Positions 9,945 to 18,502 of a DNA stretch of 41,662 nt are shown piece after piece; position 1 is the first letter of the stretch; each line of letters opens with the position of its first letter. The translations under genes and the position numbers were made by a program. This DNA comes from Desulfobacterales bacterium (lineage in GTDB: Bacteria > Desulfobacterota > Desulfobacteria > Desulfobacterales > SpSt-501), in contig JALOOU010000082.1 in the NCBI GenBank assembly GCA_025454255.1, positions 1 to 41,662 of the forward strand, read 5' to 3'. Under the pieces are notes generated by a model that ran no database searches, was not told the origin of the DNA, and saw only the letters and a list, made by a program, of their open reading frames with translations.

Positions 9945-11945
9945 GTGATTGCCGCTCGGGGCGTCTTCTTCCTTTGGCGGCGGGGGGAAAAGGGCCTCAT
10001 CCTCCGGCCGCAGCGCAGGCTCGACTTTGAACCCGTCCCGCGCGCCGCCCCGCCGGGGCGGCGGCGGGGGCGGCTGCTCGCCGGGCTCCTGCTGTGGACC
10101 CTGCTGACTGCGACCGCCGCCGTGGCCGGCCCGCCCCCGGGGCTGCTCGCTCCGGGGGCCGAGAGTGAGCTCCAGACGGTGTCGATCCGAACGGCATGGT
10201 CTGCCGACCGGGCCCGCCCCGGGGACTCCCTGTTGCTCGCCGTCGAGCTCGAGATCCGCGACGGGTTCCACCTCATCGCCGACGCGGCCCAGGTGGCCGC
10301 GACCCGCGGGTTCACGCCGTTTCCCACCCGCATCCGCCTGCTGGGGGCGCCCGAGGGCATCGCGGCCGAATCCCCGCGCTACCCGAGGGCCGCTGCGCTC
10401 AAGGCGGACTTCGCCGAAGGCAGCGTCATGACCTTTGCGGGCCGGACGGTGGTCCTCCTGCCGGTGCGCCTCGCCCCGGAGGCGGTGCCGGGCGAGGCGG
10501 TCTTGAGAATCGAGGTCGGCTACCAGGCGTGCGCAGCGACCTGGTGCGAAATTCCGCAAACCACCGCCGTGGAGGCGCTGCTCTCCGTTGCTCCGCCCGG
10601 GGAGGCCGTCACCGCCACCCATGCGGAGCTGTTTGCAGCGGCGCTGCGGCAGTCGGCAGGCGGGCAGCGGGAGGACAGGGTCCGCTTCGATCTTTTCGGC
10701 TGGGGCTTCAGCCTGGATGCGGCATCGGGTAGTGGACTCCTGCTGCTCGTGGCGGCCGCCGCTTTCGGGGGGGTGCTCCTCAACTTCACCCCGTGCGTCC
10801 TGCCGCTGATCCCGATCAAGATCTTCAGCATGTCCCAGGCCGCCGCGCGCCCCGGCCGCCTGGCGGCACTCGGCGCCTCCACCTTCTGCGGGATCACCGC
10901 CTTTTGGCTGGCGCTGGGGCTGCTCGTTTCGGCGGCCAGCGGATTCACATCCACCCACCAGCTGTTCAACTACCCGCTGTTTACGATCGGCGTCGGCGCG
11001 GTCATTGCCGCCATGGCGCTCGCCCTGCTCGGCGGGGGGGCGCTGCCGCTGCCGGCCTTCATTTACGCGTTTCACCCCGCCCAGAACACCCTGGCGGGGG
11101 CCTTCGGCATCGGGATCCTGACCGCCATCCTCTCAACGCCGTGCACGGCACCGTTCATGGGCGCCGCGGCCGCGTGGGCCGTCACCCAGGCCCCGGCGGC
11201 CACGCTGCTGACCTTTGCCGCTGTCGGGGCCGGCATGGGGCTGCCCTATCTGGTGTTGGCCGCCTTTCCGAGGCTGGTGCGGCGCATGCCGCGCTCGGGG
11301 CCGGTCAGCGACCTGCCGAAACAGGTGATGGCGATCTTCATGCTGGCCGCGGCCGCTTATTTTGCCGGGATCGGATGGAGCGTCCTGGCGACCGAGCCGG
11401 GTTCGCCCCCGAGCCAGGCCTACTGGTGGCCGGTCATGGCGCTCTGCGCCGCAGCCGGCGTCTGGGCCGGATGGCGCGCAGCGCGGCTGTGCGCAGGGAC
11501 CTTCGCCAAGGGGGTCTGGCTCTTTGCGGCCGTTTTGGCCCTGAGCGCGTCGCTGCTCGGCGGCTTCCGCCTCACCGACCGGGGCCCGGTGGCGTGGGCC
11601 GACTACACGCCGGAGCGGCTGGAGCTGGCCCTCCGGGAGCAGCGGGCGGTGCTCATGATCTTCACCGCCGAATGGTGCCTGAACTGCAAGGCGCTGGAGC
11701 ACAGTGTGTGGAGCGATCGGGAATTGGCCCATCTCATCGCGCGCGCACGGATTGCTCCGTTGCGGATCGACCTGACGGGGGAGAACCCGGCGGGCAAAGC
11801 CAAATTGCGGGAAATGGGCAGCCTCACCATTCCTTTTTTGGCCGTTCTGGCCGGGGACGGACGAGCGGTGTTCACGGGGGACTTCTACACGGCCGAGCAG
11901 GTGGGGGCTGCCCTTCGGCGGGCGCTGAACCCGATCGGGTCCTGA
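9945..11945 (+). CDS. dsbD: Protein-disulfide reductase DsbD (thiol:disulfide interchange)
   Basis: Inner-membrane protein that passes electrons from cytoplasmic thioredoxin to periplasmic disulfide isomerases and cytochrome c maturation. Three modules are visible in 666 residues: a periplasmic N-terminal domain with a cysteine pair (YQACAATWC), a polytopic core of about eight helices with redox cysteines in FTPCVLPLIPIK and STPCTAPFMGAA, and a C-terminal thioredoxin-like domain with WCLNC. A signal sequence (RRRGRLLAGLLLWTLLTAT, ending AVA) sits at ~residues 43-63, so about 40 arginine-rich residues precede it. The GTG start is the only one near a promoter but has a weak ribosome binding site, so the true start may be a little downstream. 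Confidence 0.92.
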   Translation: MIAARGVFFLWRRGEKGLILRPQRRLDFEPVPRAAPPGRRRGRLLAGLLLWTLLTATAAVAGPPPGLLAPGAESELQTVSIRTAWSADRARPGDSLLLAVELEIRDGFHLIADAAQVAATRGFTPFPTRIRLLGAPEGIAAESPRYPRAAALKADFAEGSVMTFAGRTVVLLPVRLAPEAVPGEAVLRIEVGYQACAATWCEIPQTTAVEALLSVAPPGEAVTATHAELFAAALRQSAGGQREDRVRFDLFGWGFSLDAASGSGLLLLVAAAAFGGVLLNFTPCVLPLIPIKIFSMSQAAARPGRLAALGASTFCGITAFWLALGLLVSAASGFTSTHQLFNYPLFTIGVGAVIAAMALALLGGGALPLPAFIYAFHPAQNTLAGAFGIGILTAILSTPCTAPFMGAAAAWAVTQAPAATLLTFAAVGAGMGLPYLVLAAFPRLVRRMPRSGPVSDLPKQVMAIFMLAAAAYFAGIGWSVLATEPGSPPSQAYWWPVMALCAAAGVWAGWRAARLCAGTFAKGVWLFAAVLALSASLLGGFRLTDRGPVAWADYTPERLELALREQRAVLMIFTAEWCLNCKALEHSVWSDRELAHLIARARIAPLRIDLTGENPAGKAKLREMGSLTIPFLAVLAGDGRAVFTGDFYTAEQVGAALRRALNPIGS

Positions 11946-11956
11946 CCGATCGGGTT
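11928..11956 (+). terminator. Terminator hairpin at the end of dsbD
   Basis: AACCCGATCGG (11928-11938), 7-nt loop containing the stop codon, CCGATCGGGTT (11946-11956): a perfect 11-bp stem. The T tract is weak (TTTC). It separates dsbD from the convergent carboxypeptidase gene. Confidence 0.55.
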
Positions 11957-12021
11957 TCGACCGTTGCCCCTCGCGGCGGCGGAGCCGGCCGAGAGGCCTG
12001 CCGGAGGGCGAGCCGTTTGGC

Positions 12022-12939
12022 TCAGTTCGTCAGATATTCTCTGAACTTATCCGCCGCGAACCGGTCCCGGATCTTCGACTCGGGGCTGCCCAGAACCACC
12101 ACGATCAGCCGCCGCTCGCCGCTGGCCCCCGTGGCGACGATGTTGAAGCCGGCCTTGCGGGTGTAGCCGGTCTTGAGGCCGTCAACGGCCGGCAGCCGTC
12201 CCACCAGCTTGTTCTTGTTGGTGATGGTCAAGGTGCCGCTGCGGAATGCGGCCTGCTCGGTGGAGGTCCATTCGAGGACCTTCGGGTGCCGGAGCGCCTC
12301 CCGGGCCAGGCGGATCATGTCGTTGCAGGTGGTGACGTTGTCGTGGCCGCCGGCGGCCGCCGGAAGGCCGTGGACCCCGTAGTAGGCGGTGTCCTCCATC
12401 CCCAACCGATGCGCTTTGCGGTTCATAAGCTCGACGAAGGCCTCGGCGCTTCCGGCCGCATGCTCCGCAATCGCATAGGCGGCGTCATTGGCGGATTCGA
12501 TCAGTGCGGCCTGCATGAGCTCCTCGAGAGTGAAGCTCTCCCCGGCTTTCAGAAACACCTGGGTCCCGCCCATGCCTTCGGCCCGTTTAGAGACCGTGAC
12601 TCGATCCGCCAGCTGCAGCTCGCCGCGTTCGACCCGGTCCATGACCACGCAGGCCAGCATGAGCTTCGTCAGGCTGGCCTGGTACCACTTCAGGTGCATG
12701 TTCAGCCCTTCGAAAACGGTGCCGCTCTCGGCCTCGGCGACGGCATAGGCTTCATAGGGCGCCTTATGCAGCTCTTTCGGGACGGCGGGGGCGGGCTTGG
12801 GGGCCGCTTTGGCCTTGGGGGTCGCGGCGAGCTTCACCGCAGGAGCTGCGGTTCGCTTGGCCGTAGCGGCGCCCTGGCCGGCATGCGCACTGTGGAGCAA
12901 AAGGAGAGTGGAGAGCAGCGCCACAACGAAACGCTTCAT
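12022..12939 (-). CDS. D-alanyl-D-alanine carboxypeptidase (PBP5/6-like, S11 family)
   Basis: Periplasmic serine peptidase that trims the terminal D-Ala from peptidoglycan stem peptides. All three active-site motifs are present: SLTK (Ser89, Lys92), SAN (149-151) and KTG (256-258). An N-terminal signal peptide ends at AHA (~20) and is followed by an Ala/Lys/Pro-rich linker to ~60. At 305 residues it stops soon after the catalytic domain and lacks the C-terminal beta domain and amphipathic anchor of E. coli PBP5, so it is probably soluble in the periplasm. The start is preceded by GAGAGG; a promoter is visible at 12984-13012. A beta-lactamase-like or endopeptidase (PbpG) role is possible but less likely. 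Confidence 0.9.
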   Translation of the reverse strand: MKRFVVALLSTLLLLHSAHAGQGAATAKRTAAPAVKLAATPKAKAAPKPAPAVPKELHKAPYEAYAVAEAESGTVFEGLNMHLKWYQASLTKLMLACVVMDRVERGELQLADRVTVSKRAEGMGGTQVFLKAGESFTLEELMQAALIESANDAAYAIAEHAAGSAEAFVELMNRKAHRLGMEDTAYYGVHGLPAAAGGHDNVTTCNDMIRLAREALRHPKVLEWTSTEQAAFRSGTLTITNKNKLVGRLPAVDGLKTGYTRKAGFNIVATGASGERRLIVVVLGSPESKIRDRFAADKFREYLTN

Positions 12940-12983
12940 GAGGTTGCCTCTCGGGTGAATGCGTCGACCTGCACCATGGATTC

Positions 12984-13012
12984 ATTCTACCCCAAATCGC
13001 ATGAGGACTCAA
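12984..13012 (-). promoter_or_regulatory. Promoter of the carboxypeptidase gene
   Basis: Minus strand: TTGAGT (13012-13007), 17-bp spacer, TAGAAT (12989-12984; five of six consensus bases). It lies about 45 bp upstream of the start codon. Confidence 0.55.
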
Positions 13013-13118
13013 ATCGAAGCGGCCGCCCCCGCCGGGCACCCTCCGACGCTGTACGCTCTATAAACCGGTCAGCCGCCCGGCGGTCTTGCTCCGGAACCGA
13101 AGGAGCCTATATTGAATC

Positions 13119-14075
13119 ATGCGCGCAGCGACGGTCACAGTTGCCTTTTCCACCCACCGCCCCGAGACCATCCCCCTGACGGCCGCTAGCGCGGCACCCT
13201 ACGCGGCCATCGTCTTGGAGGAGCCGCCCGACCCGCGCCTCGCTGAGATGCTCGCCGGCAGGCTCGACATCGAGACGTACCTTCTACCCCTCGACCTGGA
13301 ATACCCGGAATACAGCCGGGCCATGTGCCTTCTTCTGAGGGACCTCCACCGCCAGGGCAAGCGCATTTTCCAAGTAGAGCCCTTTGTGGAGGCGCTGATC
13401 GAAATCCACGAGCGTTTTGCCGCGGGCGCCCCCCCCGCTTCCGTCGTGGCCGACCCCCGCCTGGCGCCGGTCTACAGCGCGGAGAAAAAGGCCACCGGCG
13501 CGCTGCTCGAGTTTTATGAAGCGTCGGGCCGCGGGGATTTCGGCGAAACCCTGGCGGCCGTCAAAAGCTTCGCGCGCGCCGACGCCGAACGATTTCGGCT
13601 GCGCGACGAGTTGCGGGCGGAGGCCGTTGCCGCGGTCACCGCGGGGCATGCCAGCAGCTGGGTCGAAGCCGGCGAGATCCACCAAGCCCTTTGGAGGGCC
13701 TTGCGCCGGCGCCTGCCCGCAGGATGCGCGCTGCGGCGCCGCTTTGTGCTTGCGCCCGTTTACCGCGCCATCGCCGGCCGGCCGCACCTGTTCGGCCCCG
13801 GCGATCTGCTGACCCTGCGCTACGTGTTCTGCCCCGAGCTCCCGGACGGACCCATTCAGGATCGGCTGGCCGCGGCCAGCCTGGTCTACAACAAGCTGCT
13901 TTCGAAGGAGGAGAGGGTGCCCGCGGCCGGCGATTTTCCCCACACCCGCAACGAAATCGACACCATCCGGTTCGTGCGCCGCCTGTCGCTGGAGGAGTGC
14001 CGGCGGCTTTTCAGCGACCTCCGCCGGGCCCGGACCCGCACGGCGCAGCGGATGGTCGGGGGCCTTTCGGGCTGA
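13119..14075 (+). CDS. Conserved-looking protein of unknown function
   Basis: I do not recognise this family. The 318-residue product is soluble-looking, without signal peptide or membrane helix. It opens with a beta strand and VAFSTHRPETIPL, followed by AAIVLEEPPDPRL, then an Arg/Glu-rich, mostly helical body; FPHTRNEIDTIRFVRRLS near the C terminus looks conserved-like. The spacing of an early His-Arg and a strand ending Glu-Glu is faintly reminiscent of TraB/ChaN or erythromycin-esterase-like proteins, but I cannot support that. AAGGAG lies ~13 nt before the ATG, a long spacing. Codon use resembles its neighbours, so it is likely a real gene. A new promoter begins 9 nt after its stop. Confidence 0.7.
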   Translation: MRAATVTVAFSTHRPETIPLTAASAAPYAAIVLEEPPDPRLAEMLAGRLDIETYLLPLDLEYPEYSRAMCLLLRDLHRQGKRIFQVEPFVEALIEIHERFAAGAPPASVVADPRLAPVYSAEKKATGALLEFYEASGRGDFGETLAAVKSFARADAERFRLRDELRAEAVAAVTAGHASSWVEAGEIHQALWRALRRRLPAGCALRRRFVLAPVYRAIAGRPHLFGPGDLLTLRYVFCPELPDGPIQDRLAAASLVYNKLLSKEERVPAAGDFPHTRNEIDTIRFVRRLSLEECRRLFSDLRRARTRTAQRMVGGLSG

Positions 14076-14083
14076 TCGGCCGT

Positions 14084-14112
14084 TTGACAATCCTGTGCGT
14101 TTTCAGTAGCAT
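14084..14112 (+). promoter_or_regulatory. Promoter of the acetyl-CoA hydrolase/ATP-grasp cluster
   Basis: TTGACA (14084-14089), 17-bp spacer, TAGCAT (14107-14112). It gives a ~105-nt leader before the GTG at 14225, which has GGAGG six bases upstream. Confidence 0.6.
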
Positions 14113-14224
14113 TTATCAGTGATCCAGCCGGCCCGCGGCATGCGGGCCGCCGCGCCGCCCGATAGCGAAGTCGGCGCATCTGTTCCATCTCGAAGCTCAC
14201 CTATCACGCGCTGGGAGGACACCG

Positions 14225-16004
14225 GTGCCGAAATCCACCTACTGGGCAGACGCCTATCTGGAGAAACGCCGCCGCGCGGACGAGGCCATGCGGGTGGTGC
14301 GGCCGGGGCAGCGCGTGTTCATCGGTTCGGCCTGCGGCCAGCCGCAGGCCCTGGTCCAGGCGTTGTTCGAGTCCGCCGGCAAGCTGAGCGGGCTCGAGGT
14401 CGTGCGCCTGATGAGCCGGGAAACGGCGGCCCTGACGTCGCTGGCCGATCAGACCCAGGACTTCGCGCTGAGCATCCGCACCATCTACCTGGGCGCCGCC
14501 AACGCCGAATCGATCGCCCGGCACAAACGCTTCATCACCCCGATGAACATGTCGGAGGTGCCGGACCTCTTCACCTCCCAAAAGCTGCCGATCCACGTCG
14601 CCTTGGTCCAGACATCGCCGCCGGACGACTTCGGCTGGATGAGCCTGGGCATTTCCGTCGATGTGACCCGGGCCGCGGCCCTCTCCGCGGATCTGCTCAT
14701 CGCCCAGGTGAACACGAACATGCCGCGGGTGCTCGGCCAGAGTTTCATCCATGTCAACGACGTGGACATCATCGTCCGCGCTCATCGCCCGGCTGGTCGA
14801 AGACGGCTCGACCCTGCAGATCGGCTTGGACGCCGCATCCCAGGCCACCATTCAGGCGCTATGCGATAAAAACGACCTGGGGGTGCACTCGCAGTTCGTC
14901 AGCGACGACATCATGCACCTCTACTCCCAGGGCGTGATCACCAACCGGTTGAAGGGCTTCAACGAGGGCAAGATCGTGGCCTCGGCCGCCATCGGCTCGC
15001 GCAATCTCTACGAGTTCCTGGACAACAACCCGGCGGTCGACTTCCACCCGTCGGACTACGTCAACGACCCGTTCATCATCTCGCGCCACCACCGCATGGT
15101 CTCGATGAACGTGGCCCGCACCATGGATCTCACCGGCCAGGTGGAAGTGGAGGCCTCGGCCGTCGATTTCGTGCGGGGCGCCAAGCGCTCGCCGGGGGGC
15201 AAGTCGATCCTCATGCTGTTTTCGACATCCGACGACGGGCGCAGCAGCAACATCGTCCCGATCCTCTCCAACACCAACGTGGCGGTCCCGCGCGCGGACG
15301 TCCACTACGTCGCCACCGAGTACGGAACCTTCAACCTGTTCGGCAAAAGCCTGCAGGAGCGGGTCGTGGGGATGATCAGCATCGCGCACCCGAATTTCAG
15401 GGAGGCCCTATTTGCCGACGCGAAAACGCTCGGCCTGATCGGCCCGGAGCGCACCTTGGGCGAGGCGGTGCACGGCATCTACCCGGTCAAGCTCGAAGAG
15501 ACCATGGTCGTCGAGGGCGAAGAGGTCACCATCCGCCCGGCCAAGCCCGTGGACGAACGCCGCATCCAGGAGCACTTCTACAACTTGGACAAGGACGACA
15601 TCTTCTCCCGATTCATGCACGAGAAGACCAGCTTCCCCCGCTCCGAAGTCGAGGCCCGCTCCCAGATCGACTATGTCAAGGACCTCACCCTGCTGGCGGT
15701 GGTGGGCGAATTCGGTTTCGGCCGGGTGGTGGCGGTCGGCGAATGCATGCTCATCACCAAGACCAACATGGCCGAGGTGGCGTTTTCGGTCAACAAAAAC
15801 TTCCAGGGCAAGGGCATCGCACGGCGCATGATCCGAAAGCTTGCCGAAGCGGCGCGCGAAAACGGCGTGTTCGGCCTCATCGCCTACACCACCCCGGGCA
15901 ACCAGGCGATGATCCGGCTCTTCAAGACGCTGCCCTTCAAGGTCAAAAGCGCCTTCGACGGCGAAGGGGTGTCGCTCACCTGCCGGTTCGACGAGCTGGA
16001 CTGA
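14225..16004 (+). pseudogene. Acetyl-CoA hydrolase/transferase fused to GNAT acetyltransferase, disrupted by an internal deletion
   Basis: Two overlapping frames together make one known architecture: an acetyl-CoA hydrolase/transferase (4-hydroxybutyrate CoA-transferase-like) domain followed by a C-terminal GNAT domain. Frame 2 encodes the N-terminal part from GTG 14225 to VNDVDIIV (~14770). Frame 3 resumes at ALIARLVEDGSTLQIGLD (~14780) and runs to 16004 through YVNDPFIISRHHRMVSMN and the GNAT domain (EVAFSVNKNFQGKGIARRM, the acetyl-CoA loop). In relatives, roughly 25 residues (catalytic-domain linker, typically beginning with a Glu-rich EHDEPL-like stretch) lie between these points; they are absent, and the frame changes. 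So the gene is not simply frameshifted but lacks tens of bases. Either a recent pseudogene or an assembly defect. Everything else is well preserved, which argues against old decay. Confidence 0.8.
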
Positions 16005-16066
16005 ACCGCGGCGGCGCCGCAGACGCAGGCCGCAGATGGGGGCGGCCCGACTTGCCGGCGCGCGGC

Positions 16067-16094
16067 TTGACCGCGCCGATCGCTGCATTAGCGT
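16067..16094 (+). promoter_or_regulatory. Possible internal promoter before the ATP-grasp pair
   Basis: TTGACC (16067-16072), 16-bp spacer, TAGCGT (16089-16094), in the 136-bp gap before the ATG at 16141. The -10 is weak. It would let the ATP-grasp genes be expressed separately from the broken upstream gene. Confidence 0.35.
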
Positions 16095-16140
16095 AGCCTT
16101 CGTCTTCAAAAACCAAATCGACGTTTCGGTGACCGCCTCC

Positions 16141-17313
16141 ATGGACATTTTGTACATCTCACCCGAGTTCCCGCCCAACTACGTTCATTTCATCCGCCAC
16201 GCGCATGCCCTGGGGGCCCGGGTCTGGGCCATCGGCGAGGCCGAGTTTTTCTCCATGCCGCCCGACGTGCGCTCCTGGATCCGCTGGTATGTGCGCACGG
16301 AGCTCGGCAACTGGCGCACCGCGGTGCGCGCGGTCAACGAGCTGTTGGAGGCCAAGCACGCCCTGGGCTTCGAGGGGGCCTTCGACCTGGTGGAGTCGCA
16401 CAACGAGAATTGGCTGCGGCTGGAGGCGATCATCAACGAGCGCTTCGGCATCCCCGGCATCCGCCTGGAGGAGACCGAGCCGTTGAAGAAGAAATCGCTC
16501 ATGAAGCAGGTTTTCCAGCGCCTGGGCCTGCCGGTGGCGCGCGGCGGCCTGGTCGCCGACATGCAGGATGCGCTGCAGCTGGCCGAGGAGTTCGGCTACC
16601 CGGTGATCCTCAAGCCCGACGAGGGGGTGGGGGCCGGGGGCACCCACCGCGTGGGAAGCTCAGCGCAGCTGGAAGCCCTCTTCCCGGGCCTGCCCCCGGG
16701 CTATCTCCTCGAGGAGTTCGTCGATGCCCCGATCGTCACCTACGACGGGCTTACCGACCGCGAGGGGCGGATCCTCTTCGACAACAGCCTGGTCTACGGC
16801 GAGGGGCTGATCGAGTACACCCTGGGCACGGACACCTTTTTTTACGTCAGCCGGAGCATCCCGGAGCGGCTGGCTGAAATCGGGGCCAGCCTGGTCGCGG
16901 CCTTCGGCATCCGCCGCAAGTTTTTCCATTTCGAATTCTTCGTGCGCCGCGGCGACTACATCCCCATGGAGATCAACAGCCGGCCGCCGGGAGGGCCCAT
17001 CCTGGACATGATGAACTTCAGCGCGGACGGCGACCTCTACCGCGCCTGGGCCTGCGTGGCCACGGGGCAACCCGTCGAGCTTCCCCGGGGGAAGAAGTTC
17101 GCCGTCGGCTACGTGGGCCGCAAAGACAAGCCCTATCGCCTCTCCCACGAGGAGGTCCTCGCCCGCTTCGGCCCGCTTCTGGTGGAGGCGGCCGAAAACC
17201 CGCCGGTGTTCCAGGGGATCATGGGCCGCACCCGCTACCTGTTCCGCTCCGAAAACGAGGCCGACATGCCCGCCATCGCCGCCGCCGTGCGGCAGACGAC
17301 CGAGGGGACATGA
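16141..17313 (+). CDS. ATP-grasp ligase, first of a tandem pair
   Basis: ATP-grasp enzymes join a carboxylate, activated as acyl-phosphate, to an amine or thiol. The 390-residue product has an N-terminal pre-ATP-grasp Rossmann-like segment (LYISPEFPPNY), the ATP-binding lysine in VILKPDEGVGAGGT (K158), the adenine-contact strand YLLEEFV, and the metal-binding E277-I-N279 in EINSRPPGG. The start MDILYISPEF is chosen because it aligns with the start of the next paralogue; an upstream in-frame extension to 16036 looks non-coding. It overlaps the second ATP-grasp gene by 4 nt (ATGA). Biotin carboxylase, D-Ala ligase and purine enzymes are excluded by size and context. Substrates unknown. Confidence 0.88.
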   Translation: MDILYISPEFPPNYVHFIRHAHALGARVWAIGEAEFFSMPPDVRSWIRWYVRTELGNWRTAVRAVNELLEAKHALGFEGAFDLVESHNENWLRLEAIINERFGIPGIRLEETEPLKKKSLMKQVFQRLGLPVARGGLVADMQDALQLAEEFGYPVILKPDEGVGAGGTHRVGSSAQLEALFPGLPPGYLLEEFVDAPIVTYDGLTDREGRILFDNSLVYGEGLIEYTLGTDTFFYVSRSIPERLAEIGASLVAAFGIRRKFFHFEFFVRRGDYIPMEINSRPPGGPILDMMNFSADGDLYRAWACVATGQPVELPRGKKFAVGYVGRKDKPYRLSHEEVLARFGPLLVEAAENPPVFQGIMGRTRYLFRSENEADMPAIAAAVRQTTEGT

Positions 17314-18485
17314 ACCGCAACATCGTGGTGCTCTCACCGCATTTTCCGCCGCATTACCATCGCTTCTGGGCGCAGGTCCGACAGGCGGGCGCCAACGCGC
17401 TGGGCATCGGCGATCAGCCCGCCGACGCGCTGCCCCATGAGCTGCGCTCCGCGCTGACGGAGTACTACTTCGTTGCCGACATGCGCGACTACGACGCGCT
17501 CGTGCGCGCCTGCGGCCACTTCACCCATCGCTACGGCAAAATCGACCGCTTCGACTCCCTCAACGAATACTGGCTCGGCGCCGAGGCCCGCATCCGCGAC
17601 GACTTCAACATCCCCGGCGTGCGCACGGCCGACATCGACGTCATCCGCCGCAAGTCGAAGATGAAGGAGCGCTTCCGGCAGGCCGGGGTGACGGTCGCCC
17701 GCGGACGGGTGGTGCAGACCCCGGCGGATGCGCGCGCGCTGGCGGCCGAGACCGGCTACCCCCTGATCGCCAAACCCGACATCGGCGTGGGCGCCCTCGA
17801 CACCTTTCGCATCGACTCCGAGGCGGACCTCGAGGCGTTTTTCAGTGCCAAGCCCCCGGTGGACTACCTGATGGAGGAGTTCATCGCCGGCACCATCCAC
17901 TCCTTCGACGGCCTCGCGGACGCCGCCGGCAACCCGCTCTTTCTGACCGGCCACGTCTTCAGCCAGGGGATCATGGAGACCGTCAACGAGGCCCGGCACA
18001 TCCACTACACCTCCATGCGGGAGATCCCAGCCGAGTTGGAGCGAATCGGCCGCAGCTGCCTGAAGAGCTTCGAGGTGCGCGAGCGTTTTTTCCACATCGA
18101 GTTCTTCCGGACCGCCACCGGCGGCTATGTGGCGCTCGAGGTCAACATGCGGCCGCCGGGCGGCTACACCACCGACATGTTCAACTACACGGCCGACATC
18201 GACATCTACCGCGCCTGGGCCGAGCTGGTGGTGCACGGCCGCGCCGATCTCGACTACCGGCGGGCCTACCACTGCTGCTACGCCAGCCGCAAGCACACCA
18301 CCCGCTACGCCCACAGCCACGAGGAGATTTTGGGCCGCTACGGGCGCCTGATGCTGCAGGTGGAGAGCGTCCCGGGCGTCTTCAGCAGCGCGCTGGGCGA
18401 CATCGGCTACATCTTCCGCTCGCCGGAGCTGGAGCAGATCGATGAGGTGGTCCGTTTCATCCACGCGCCCGCCCCTCCGGGCTGA
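17310..18485 (+). CDS. ATP-grasp ligase, second of a tandem pair
   Basis: Paralogue of the preceding gene, 391 residues. The N-terminal VVLSPHFPPHY mirrors LYISPEFPPNY; the ATP lysine falls in LIAKPDIGVGALDT (K155), and the metal ligands E277-V-N279 in EVNMRPPGG sit at the same numbering as in the first enzyme. The glycine loop differs (GVGALDT in place of GVGAGGT), and the substrate-side segments diverge, so the pair probably catalyses two successive or alternative ligations rather than being redundant. Coupled to its neighbour through ATGA; the esterase starts 17 nt after its stop. Function beyond ATP-dependent carboxylate ligation is unknown. Confidence 0.88.
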   Translation: MNRNIVVLSPHFPPHYHRFWAQVRQAGANALGIGDQPADALPHELRSALTEYYFVADMRDYDALVRACGHFTHRYGKIDRFDSLNEYWLGAEARIRDDFNIPGVRTADIDVIRRKSKMKERFRQAGVTVARGRVVQTPADARALAAETGYPLIAKPDIGVGALDTFRIDSEADLEAFFSAKPPVDYLMEEFIAGTIHSFDGLADAAGNPLFLTGHVFSQGIMETVNEARHIHYTSMREIPAELERIGRSCLKSFEVRERFFHIEFFRTATGGYVALEVNMRPPGGYTTDMFNYTADIDIYRAWAELVVHGRADLDYRRAYHCCYASRKHTTRYAHSHEEILGRYGRLMLQVESVPGVFSSALGDIGYIFRSPELEQIDEVVRFIHAPAPPG

Positions 18486-18502
18486 TCGGAGACGAGGACG
18501 CC

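Noticed and set aside
12022..12939. Class A/C beta-lactamase
   Set aside because: SLTK, SAN and KTG spacing and the GYTRKAGF segment fit D,D-carboxypeptidases; no beta-lactamase-specific Glu motif is apparent.
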